A DNA stretch of 6,820 nucleotides, from assembly GCA_035652495.1 (NCBI GenBank), contig DASRDS010000008.1, forward strand, positions 1 to 6,820. The letters are read 5' to 3'. The position numbers and the translations under genes were made by a program. This document shows, piece by piece, positions 1 to 5,524 of this stretch. How positions within the stretch are numbered: the first letter of the stretch is position 1; every line of letters begins with the position of its first letter. The DNA is from DASRDS01 sp035652495 (GTDB lineage Bacteria; Gemmatimonadota; Gemmatimonadetes; Gemmatimonadales; Gemmatimonadaceae). The notes beneath the pieces were generated by a model that saw nothing but the letters and a program-made list of their open reading frames with translations, was not told the origin of the DNA and did not search any database.

Positions 1-171
1 TCGTCTGCCCGCGATCGTCTGTCCGCGATCGTCTGTCCGCGATCGTCTGCCCGCGATCGTCTGCCCGCGATCGTCTGCCCGCGATCGTCTGTCCGCGATC
101 GTCTGTCCGCGATCGTCTGTCCGCGATCGTCTGTCCGCGTCCGCCTGCCCGCGTCCGCCTGCCCGCGTCCG
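1..171. repeat. 14-bp tandem repeat array, about 12 copies, open at left edge
   Basis: Read in the register GCGATCGTCTGYCC, the array keeps a strict 14-bp period with no insertion or deletion. There is a partial unit at 1-10, nine units at 11-136, two diverged units (GCGTCCGCCTGCCC) at 137-164 and a partial unit at 165-171. The nine main units vary only at Y (C or T), in runs rather than at random. The last two share three substitutions, which remove the CGATCG palindrome present in the others. Array-edge decay of this kind is usual for slippage-made minisatellites. There are no spacers, so it is not CRISPR. The array begins at the first base of the window, so its true length is unknown. Function unknown. 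Confidence 0.95.
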
Positions 172-241
172 AAAATCAGCAACCGCCGTGCTAACCCATA
201 CCGTCCAGAGTTCGATCGTCCACACGGCACACGATGGGTGA

Positions 242-305
242 GCGAGGCGAAGCGAGCCTTGTTGAAGTGAGTCGTGGTGCGCGAAGCGAAGCGAGCGCCT
301 TGATG
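242..305. repeat. Imperfect direct repeat with GCGAAGCGAGC core
   Basis: Two copies, about 24 and 25 bp, lie at 242-265 and 281-305. Both contain the GCGAAGCGAGC core followed by CCTTG-like sequence, and the copy starts are 39 bp apart. The purine-rich GCGAAGCGAGC pattern also repeats internally. It could be a degenerate dispersed intergenic repeat or simple sequence drift. No coding role is visible. Confidence 0.55.
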
Positions 306-311
306 CACGAA

Positions 312-335
312 GGGCGCAGCTCGAAAGCCGCGCCC
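312..335. other. Possible stem-loop, GGGCGC/GCGCCC
   Basis: GGGCGC at 312-317 pairs perfectly with GCGCCC at 330-335 across a 12-nt loop. No T-tract follows on either strand, so terminator function is uncertain. In GC-rich DNA, a 6-bp stem can occur by chance. Confidence 0.3.
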
Positions 336-346
336 CACGCATAATC

Positions 347-360
347 CCGGCGAACGCCGG
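347..360 (-). terminator. Likely terminator hairpin after the lipoprotein gene
   Basis: The perfect inverted repeat CCGGCG-AA-CGCCGG begins two bases beyond the lipoprotein stop codon on the minus strand. It folds as a 5-bp GC stem with a 4-nt loop, or 6 bp with a 2-nt loop. The downstream flank on the minus strand (GATTATG) is only weakly T-rich, so it is not a textbook intrinsic terminator. Its placement directly after the stop makes termination or mRNA 3'-end protection the best explanation. Confidence 0.5.
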
Positions 361-362
361 AA

Positions 363-629
363 TTACATCTTGCTCTTGCCTTTCTTCTTCTTGCCAGTGT
401 CGGCAGCCATACCCTTCATGGCGGTGTCCTTCTTCATGCCGGTGTCAGCCGACATCGACTTCATACTCGTGTCCTTCTTCATGCCGGTATCCGCCGCGGG
501 CGCGGGCGCCATCGCAGGCGCGGGCGCAGCCGTGGCCGACGAATCCGCGGTCGTCGAACCGGTGTCTTTTGCCTTACACGCGACGGCGACGAGCGCGAAT
601 GCAGCAGCGACAAGGGCCAGGCGCTTCAT
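363..629 (-). CDS. Small repeat-bearing lipoprotein, MXKDX-like (88 aa)
   Basis: This is a short exported protein of unknown function. Residues 1-17 form a signal peptide (MKR, then a hydrophobic Ala/Val/Leu core) ending in AVAC. Cys18 is the likely lipidated residue, although -3 is Ala rather than the preferred Leu. The mature chain has an Ala/Pro-rich linker (about 32-45) and then a 15-residue repeat: 46-60, 61-75 and a degenerate Lys-rich third copy at 76-88. Each full repeat contains ADTGMKKDT, so MKKDT fits the MXKDX pentapeptide of small secreted repeat proteins whose role is unknown. A strong AGGAGA lies 8 nt before the ATG, which fixes the start and favours this strand over the overlapping plus-strand frame. 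The gene stands alone, divergent from the oxidoreductase. The Met/Lys-rich tail could bind metal or polyanions, but that is speculation. Confidence 0.8.
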   Translation of the reverse strand: MKRLALVAAAFALVAVACKAKDTGSTTADSSATAAPAPAMAPAPAADTGMKKDTSMKSMSADTGMKKDTAMKGMAADTGKKKKGKSKM

Positions 630-637
630 TACACAAA

Positions 638-643
638 TCTCCT
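638..643 (-). promoter_or_regulatory. Ribosome binding site of the lipoprotein gene
   Basis: On the minus strand the sequence reads AGGAGA, then 8 nt, then ATG (629-627). It is the best Shine-Dalgarno in the window. It overlaps one half of the palindrome CCTGATCAGG (641-650). Confidence 0.8.
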
Positions 644-650
644 GATCAGG
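641..650. promoter_or_regulatory. 10-bp palindrome CCTGATCAGG in the leader of the lipoprotein gene
   Basis: A perfect palindrome overlaps the ribosome binding site of the lipoprotein gene and lies in the divergent region shared with the oxidoreductase gene. It could be a small operator half or chance. The arms do not extend further cleanly. Confidence 0.25.
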
Positions 651-731
651 GGGTCGGAAATATGGGCGTGGCCTGCACGCATCCGCATTCCGTACGAAGC
701 AAACGCTCGGAATCGGCAGGAAGTTACTGGC

Positions 732-737
732 TACAAT
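732..737 (+). promoter_or_regulatory. Possible -10 element for the oxidoreductase operon
   Basis: TACAAT matches the sigma-70 -10 consensus at five of six positions and sits in an otherwise GC-rich intergenic region, 58 bp before the ATG at 796. I see no good -35 hexamer at 16-18 bp spacing. The call rests on the -10 match and position alone. Confidence 0.3.
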
Positions 738-795
738 GGCATAGTCAAGACCAGTCCGCTAGTGCAAGTGCCAGCCGGGCGCTACTTTCGAGAGA

Positions 796-2871
796 ATGAC
801 CACAATCGTTCGCGGCGCGTGCCCCCACGACTGCCCGGACACCTGTGCGACGTTGACGACGGTCGAAAACGGCCGGGCCATCTCGATCGCGGGCGATCCC
901 AATCACCCGTTCACCCAGGGTTTTTTGTGCGCCAAGGTGAATCGGTACGTCGAGCGTACGTATCACGCCGACCGGCTGAAAACCCCGCTTCGGCGTAACG
1001 GCCCGAAAGGCAGCGGCCAATTCGTCCCGCTTTCATGGGATGAAGCGCTGGACGAGATCGCTACACGTCTCAACGCTGTCGCGCAATCGAGCGATGGCCC
1101 GCAAGCCATACTGCCGTATTCATATGCGGGCACCATGGGGCTCGTGCAGGGGAGCTCGATCGACCATCGATTCTTTCACCTCCTCGGCGCGTCCAAGCTC
1201 GACCGCACCATCTGCTCGGAAGCCGGCAGACAAGGCATGATCATGACGGTCGGCGCCAACCTTGGCGCTGACGCTGAGGGGATCCCCGACAGCGATCTCA
1301 TCCTACTGTGGGGCACGAATACTCTCACGTCGAATCCCCACCTGTGGCCCTTCGTGCTGGAGGCCAAGCGTCGTGGGGCGCCGGTTATTTGCATAGATCC
1401 AATTAAGACGCGCACGGCCGCACAGTCGGACGAATGGCTGGCGATCCGCCCCGGCACCGACGCGGCACTGGCCCTCGGCATCATGCACGTGGTCTTCTGC
1501 CTCGGACTCGAGGACCGGGATTACATCGATCGCTATACCATTGGTGGCGCGCAAGTTCGTGAACGCGCCATGGAGTATCCGCCCGAGCGAGTGGCCGAGA
1601 TTACGGGGCTCAGCGCGGATGTCATTCGGAGCCTCGGCGAGCGATACGGGCGGGCGAAAGCGGCGTTCATTCGGGTGAATTACGGGTTGCAGCGGCACTA
1701 TGGCGGCGGCATGGCCGTGCGCACGATCGCATGCCTGCCCGCCATTACGGGTCACTGGCGTCGCGCGGGTGGCGGCGTGCAGCTGTCAACGAGCGCGGGA
1801 TTCAAGTTCGACCGCCAGATGCTCGAGCGGCCGGATCTGTCGCCGCCGACCAGAACGATCAACATGATCCGGCTCGGCGAAGCACTCACAAAGCCCGACG
1901 CCGGTGTCGGCGGCCCGCCCGTGCGTGCGCTCATGGTGTACAACTCCAATCCCGCGTCCGTCGCGCCCGATCGGAACAACGTGCTGGAAGGGCTCCGCCG
2001 AGAGGATCTGTTCACCGTCGTGCTGGAGCATTTCCAGACGGATACCGCGGACTACGCGGACATTGTGCTCCCAGCCACGACGCAGCTCGAGCACTGGGAT
2101 GTGCATCTCGCATACGGTCATTTCTACGCGACGCTCAATCGCCCGGCGATCGAGCCAATCGGCGAGAGCAAGCCGAACAGCGAGATCTTCCGGTTGATCG
2201 GAGCCCGGATGGGCATGACGCACCCGTGTCTCGCGGACGACGATCTGACGCTCATTCGTCAGGCCCTGTCATCGGGGCACCAACGCATGGGCGGCGTGAC
2301 GTTCGAGGGCCTGATGGAACACGGCTGGACGCGGCTGAATGTGCCACGGCCATATTTGCCGTATGCCAACGGGGGATTCTCGACCCCCAGCGGAAAGTGC
2401 GAACTGTACTCGGAGCGGCTCGCGGAACTGGGATTCGATCCCGTGCCTACCTACACGCCACCACGCGAGTCGCCGGAAGAAGCGCCGGACCTCGCGGCGC
2501 GGTATCCGTTGACCCTGATCTCGTCACCCCGGCACCAGTTCTTGAACTCGACGTTCGTCAACGTACCATCCTTGCGTCGTGGGGCCGAACCGGAGTGCCA
2601 TTTGCATGTATCGGACGCCGAGCCGCGGGGTATACAGGATGGGGACCGAGTGACCATTCACAACGATCGGGGACGGTTCGTGGCCACCGCGCGCGTCGTC
2701 GATGCGCTGAGGCCCGGCGTCGTCTGGGCGCCGTCGATCTGGTGGGGGAAGTTCACGCCGGATGGACAGAATCCAAACGCGACGACCTCCCAGCTCGAAA
2801 CAGACCTCGGCCACGCCCCGGTGTTCTACGACAACCTCGTCGAGGTGTCACACGCATTCGTGGAGAGTTGA
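796..2871 (+). CDS. Molybdopterin-dependent oxidoreductase, bis-MGD/[4Fe-4S] type (691 aa)
   Basis: A DMSO-reductase superfamily catalytic subunit, expected to carry one [4Fe-4S] cluster and a bis-MGD molybdenum or tungsten centre. The cluster motif is Cys9-x3-Cys13-x3-Cys17-x27-Cys45. The central MopB domain (about 62-480) has TICSEAG with Cys140 where the metal-ligating Cys/Sec/Ser usually lies, WGTN at 172-175, YNSNP at 382-386, and TADYADIVLPATTQLE at 417-432. The C-terminal dinucleotide-binding domain spans about 569-688. There is no Tat signal or membrane segment, so it is probably cytoplasmic. A stop codon at 760 in frame rules out an upstream start. The ATG sits just before the Cys motif, with only GAGAG one base away as a ribosome site. 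Its stop is 1 nt from the ATPase start, which points to co-translation. No electron-transfer subunit is adjacent. The substrate cannot be told from sequence: formate-, nitrate- or sulfur/oxyanion-type activities are all possible. Confidence 0.92.
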   Translation: MTTIVRGACPHDCPDTCATLTTVENGRAISIAGDPNHPFTQGFLCAKVNRYVERTYHADRLKTPLRRNGPKGSGQFVPLSWDEALDEIATRLNAVAQSSDGPQAILPYSYAGTMGLVQGSSIDHRFFHLLGASKLDRTICSEAGRQGMIMTVGANLGADAEGIPDSDLILLWGTNTLTSNPHLWPFVLEAKRRGAPVICIDPIKTRTAAQSDEWLAIRPGTDAALALGIMHVVFCLGLEDRDYIDRYTIGGAQVRERAMEYPPERVAEITGLSADVIRSLGERYGRAKAAFIRVNYGLQRHYGGGMAVRTIACLPAITGHWRRAGGGVQLSTSAGFKFDRQMLERPDLSPPTRTINMIRLGEALTKPDAGVGGPPVRALMVYNSNPASVAPDRNNVLEGLRREDLFTVVLEHFQTDTADYADIVLPATTQLEHWDVHLAYGHFYATLNRPAIEPIGESKPNSEIFRLIGARMGMTHPCLADDDLTLIRQALSSGHQRMGGVTFEGLMEHGWTRLNVPRPYLPYANGGFSTPSGKCELYSERLAELGFDPVPTYTPPRESPEEAPDLAARYPLTLISSPRHQFLNSTFVNVPSLRRGAEPECHLHVSDAEPRGIQDGDRVTIHNDRGRFVATARVVDALRPGVVWAPSIWWGKFTPDGQNPNATTSQLETDLGHAPVFYDNLVEVSHAFVES
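2862..2867 (+). promoter_or_regulatory. Ribosome binding site supporting a TTG start
   Basis: GGAGAG lies inside the last codons of the oxidoreductase gene, 5 nt before TTG at 2873. It decides the ATPase start, because the only upstream in-frame ATG (2762) would give a 37-residue extension lying wholly over the oxidoreductase C-terminus. Confidence 0.7.
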
Positions 2872-2872
2872 T

Positions 2873-4342
2873 TTGTCGCTACTGCCTGAAACGCTCGGCG
2901 CTCTCAAAGCCTCCCCGTTCGGCGCGCCCGAACGGGCGCTGCGATCGGTCAAGGATGAGCTGCGAGCGAACCTGATCGCCCGGCTCGCCTGCGACGGGCC
3001 GTTATTCCCTGGTGTCATCGGCTATGACGAGACCGTCATGCCGCAAATGGTGAACGCGATTCTGTCGCGTCACAATTTTATTTTGCTCGGTCTCCGTGGA
3101 CAGGCCAAGTCCCGGATTCTTCGTGCCCTCACCTCCTTACTCGACGACGCACTCCCGATCATCGCCGGCAGCGAGGTGAACGACAACCCGTTCGCGCCGA
3201 TCTCGAAATACGGCCGAACGTTACTGGCGGAAGCCGGTGATGACACGCCGATCGCCTGGCTCGATCGCTCCGCGCGCTACGTCGAGAAATTGGCCACGCC
3301 TGATGTCACGATCGCCGACATCATCGGCGATGTCGATCCGATCAAAGCCGCGCGCGGCGGTCACCTGCTCTCCGATGAGCTCACGATCCATTACGGCATG
3401 CTGCCTCGCGCGAATCGAGGCATCTTCGCCCTGAATGAGTTGCCGGATCTCGCGGGGAAAGTCCAAGTGGGACTGTTCAATATCATGCAAGAGGGCGATG
3501 TCCAGATCAAAGGATATCCGGTACGGCTCCCACTCGATGTCGAATTGTGCTTCACCGCGAATCCGGAAGACTACACGGCGCGCGGCAAGATCATCACGCC
3601 GCTCAAAGATCGTATCGGCAGTGAGATAATCACGCACTATCCGGAGACCGTGAACCTTGGCATGGAGATCACGGCCCAGGAAGCCTGGGTGAATCGGGGT
3701 CTCAGAGTGCGAGTACCGGATTTTATCGCCGAGGTCATCGAGCGCATTGCCTTTGAGGCGCGCGTCGACAAGCGAATCGATAGACGCTCGGGCGTGTCGC
3801 AGCGCATGCCGATCTCCGTGTTGGAGAACGTCGTATCCAATGCGGAACGGCGAGCGCTGGAGATGAGCGAGAGCGAGATCGTCCCGCGCATCGCCGATAT
3901 CTATGCGGCGCTCCCAGCGATCACCGGGAAGATCGAGTTGGAGTACGAGGGGGAGCTGATCGGTGGGCAGGCCATCGCGCGGGAACTCATCCGACGGGCG
4001 TCGGACGCCACGTTCAAAGAACGCGCGGGCAACGTGAACACCGATGAGATCGTGATGTGGTTCGACTCGGGCGGCGCGCTGCAGGTATCCGATGACGTCT
4101 CGACCGATGCGATGCACAAGGGCTTCGAGACCGTGCCCGGTCTGCTGAGAGTGGTCCGAGACGTGGGACTCGCGCCGCGCAATGATCTGCCGTTGGCGAC
4201 GGCCGCCTGCGAGCTCGTCCTGGAGGCGCTGGTCGCGCGTCGCAAGATCTCGCGGTCCGACACGGGTCAGTACGGCCGTGCCGTACAGGAGCAACGTCGG
4301 CGCCCTGGTCAGGATATGTTCGGTGGCGGCCTCTCCGCCTAA
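2873..4342 (+). CDS. Magnesium-chelatase/MoxR-like AAA+ ATPase (489 aa, TTG start)
   Basis: An AAA+ ATPase of the ChlI/MoxR-related clade, whose members usually work with a von Willebrand A (VWA) protein to remodel or metal-load a client enzyme. From the TTG start, Walker A is GLRGQAKSR (73-81, Lys79). The Walker B-like strand is GIFALNEL (183-190), with Asn188-Glu189 in place of Asp-Glu. A sensor-1-like TANPEDYT follows at 228-235, and LKDRIGSEI (244-252) holds a candidate arginine finger, Arg247. RRSGVSQR (304-311) is a sensor-2-like region. The C-terminal third is helical and less conserved, and the last 20 residues are Arg/Gln/Gly-rich. The TTG is preferred because of GGAGAG at 5-nt spacing and the 1-nt gap after the oxidoreductase stop. 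The 3' end overlaps the acetyltransferase start by 20 nt. The likely VWA partner starts at 6723. Family assignment is firm, but the client is inferred. Confidence 0.9.
   Translation: MSLLPETLGALKASPFGAPERALRSVKDELRANLIARLACDGPLFPGVIGYDETVMPQMVNAILSRHNFILLGLRGQAKSRILRALTSLLDDALPIIAGSEVNDNPFAPISKYGRTLLAEAGDDTPIAWLDRSARYVEKLATPDVTIADIIGDVDPIKAARGGHLLSDELTIHYGMLPRANRGIFALNELPDLAGKVQVGLFNIMQEGDVQIKGYPVRLPLDVELCFTANPEDYTARGKIITPLKDRIGSEIITHYPETVNLGMEITAQEAWVNRGLRVRVPDFIAEVIERIAFEARVDKRIDRRSGVSQRMPISVLENVVSNAERRALEMSESEIVPRIADIYAALPAITGKIELEYEGELIGGQAIARELIRRASDATFKERAGNVNTDEIVMWFDSGGALQVSDDVSTDAMHKGFETVPGLLRVVRDVGLAPRNDLPLATAACELVLEALVARRKISRSDTGQYGRAVQEQRRRPGQDMFGGGLSA
4311..4314 (+). promoter_or_regulatory. 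Ribosome binding site supporting the acetyltransferase GTG start
   Basis: AGGA lies 8 nt before GTG at 4323, inside the ATPase gene's last codons. It favours GTG 4323 over the later in-frame GTGs at 4359 and 4365, which lack such a site. Confidence 0.5.
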
Positions 4343-4829
4343 GCCCGCGGCGCCGAGCGTGACGGTGCGGCGGGCGACGGTGCGCGACCTCGACGCCGTC
4401 GTCGCGCTCCGTCTCTCCCTGTTGCGCGAGCACGCCTCGAACCCCATCTATCGCCGCCTGGCGAGCGATGTGACGACGCGCGCGCGTCGCCTGTTCGCGC
4501 GGCAGCTCGAGTCGCCGGGCGAGATCACGTTGTTGGCCGAGCGGGATGGCACGATTGTCGGCATCCTGCGCTGCGTCGAGTCGAGCGGCTCGCCCCTCCT
4601 CTGCCCCGAGCAGTACGCCTACGTGTCGTCCGTGTTCGTGGACCCATCGGTGCGACGCATGGGCGTGTTGCGGGCGTTGCTCGAGCGCGCCGAAGCGTGG
4701 GCACGCAGCGTCGGGCTCGACGAGTTTCGGCTGCACAGTGTCGCCGACGGCGAGGCCGCCAATCGGGCGTGGGACGCCCTCGGATTCGAGATCGTCGAGC
4801 ATTTGCGGGTCCGACCCGTCGACCGCTAG
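4323..4829 (+). CDS. GNAT-family N-acetyltransferase (168 aa, GTG start)
   Basis: A GCN5-related acetyltransferase, expected to transfer an acetyl group from acetyl-CoA to an amine. The substrate is not recognisable. After a Pro/Ala-rich leader (1-12) comes the first strand VTVRRATVRDLDAV (13-26) and an Arg-rich helical region. YVSSVFVDPSVRRMGV (100-115) is motif A, with the pyrophosphate-binding pattern R-R-M-G (111-114). The usual final Gly/Ala is Leu116. ANRAWDALGFE (146-156) is the motif-B region found in most GNATs. Length is normal for a single-domain GNAT. The gene overlaps the ATPase gene by 20 nt, and the kinase-like gene begins 8 nt after its stop, so it is part of the same operon. 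GTG 4359 or 4365 would shorten the leader by 12-14 residues and cannot be excluded. Confidence 0.85.
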   Translation: MAASPPKPAAPSVTVRRATVRDLDAVVALRLSLLREHASNPIYRRLASDVTTRARRLFARQLESPGEITLLAERDGTIVGILRCVESSGSPLLCPEQYAYVSSVFVDPSVRRMGVLRALLERAEAWARSVGLDEFRLHSVADGEAANRAWDALGFEIVEHLRVRPVDR

Positions 4830-4837
4830 CGGCGACC

Positions 4838-5524
4838 ATGCCGACCATCACGATCTCGCGCCTCTTCGGGTCCGGCGGCTCCGATGTCGCGGCGCGAGTC
4901 GCCGCGCTGCTGGGCTGGTCGTTGCTCGACAACCAGATCGTGAACGAAGTCGCGGCGCGATCGGGCATGCCGGTCGACGAGGTGCAAGCGCGTGAGGAGC
5001 GCGTGCCGTCCCTCGCCGCCCGCATTGGCGATGCGCTGGCGTTGAGCACGCCGGAGGTCCAACCGGTCACGGGCGAGTACACCCTGCCGGCGACCGAGCG
5101 ATTGATCGCCGTCACGCGGCGCGTCATCGAAGAGTACGTCGCGCGAGGACCGGTCGTGATCGTCGGACGTGGCGCGCAGGCCACGTTGGCCGAGCGCCAG
5201 GATGCGATCCATGTCTTCTGCTATGCGCCCAAGGCGGCGCTCGTGCAGCGGGTGATGTCGCGTGAGCATCTGACGCAGGCGCAGGCCGAGAAGCGTGTCG
5301 ATGAGGTGAATGCGCAGCGCGCGCAGTCGGTGAAGCGCTTCTATGATCGCGACTGGCGCGCGCCGGAGAATTATCACATCTGCGTCAACACCGACTTCCT
5401 CGGCATCGAGGGCGCCGCGCAGATGGTGGCCCGGGCGGCGCGCGGCGTGTTTCCCGCGGTCACACCCGAGCGGTTCACACCCGCTTACAATCGCCGAATC
5501 GCGGACGATATCGAAAAGGCGTAG
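4838..5524 (+). CDS. Cytidylate-kinase-like family protein (228 aa)
   Basis: A P-loop protein resembling the cytidylate-kinase-like (Cytidylate_kin2) family, distinct from housekeeping Cmk; true substrates are poorly defined. TITISRLFGSGGSDVA (3-18) is the family's N-terminal strand and loop. It is GSGG-S where canonical Cmk has a G-K-[ST] Walker A, so the lysine is absent. VVIVGRGAQ (106-114) matches the family's GRGA motif. REHLTQAQAEKRVDEVNAQR (142-161) and FYDRDW (168-173) form the Arg-rich lid-like segment, followed by YHICVNTDFLG (179-189), the usual late strand. ATG 4838 places the family N-terminus correctly. No clear Shine-Dalgarno precedes it, so translational coupling with the acetyltransferase is likely. 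The 3' end overlaps the convergent exporter gene by 40 nt. Confidence 0.85.
   Translation: MPTITISRLFGSGGSDVAARVAALLGWSLLDNQIVNEVAARSGMPVDEVQAREERVPSLAARIGDALALSTPEVQPVTGEYTLPATERLIAVTRRVIEEYVARGPVVIVGRGAQATLAERQDAIHVFCYAPKAALVQRVMSREHLTQAQAEKRVDEVNAQRAQSVKRFYDRDWRAPENYHICVNTDFLGIEGAAQMVARAARGVFPAVTPERFTPAYNRRIADDIEKA

Larger units (their letters stand above)
172..346. other. Non-coding stretch between tandem array and lipoprotein gene
   Basis: I see no convincing gene here. The stretch holds an imperfect direct repeat (242-265 and 281-305) and a possible hairpin (312-335), listed separately. All three plus-strand frames run open out of the tandem array for some distance (one to TAA at 192, another to TGA at 268). 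This follows from the stop-free repeat unit and is not evidence of coding. Confidence 0.6.

Noticed and set aside
1..171. CRISPR array or plasmid iterons
   Set aside because: The 14-bp units abut without spacers, and no cas, rep or AT-rich origin sequence is present.
370..645. Plus-strand open frame over the lipoprotein gene
   Set aside because: It mirrors the minus-strand repeats; the minus strand has a signal peptide, lipobox and strong ribosome site.
2762..2872. ATG 2762 as the ATPase start
   Set aside because: It would add 37 residues coded over the oxidoreductase C-terminus with no family resemblance; TTG 2873 has a good ribosome site.
1731..2975. Plus-strand open frame of 414 codons inside the oxidoreductase gene
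   Set aside because: Arg/Ala-rich low-complexity translation with no motifs; the other frame encodes a clear conserved enzyme.
3221..4447. Minus-strand open frame of 408 codons opposite the ATPase gene
   Set aside because: Antisense shadow; translation shows no domain, while the sense frame has intact AAA+ motifs.
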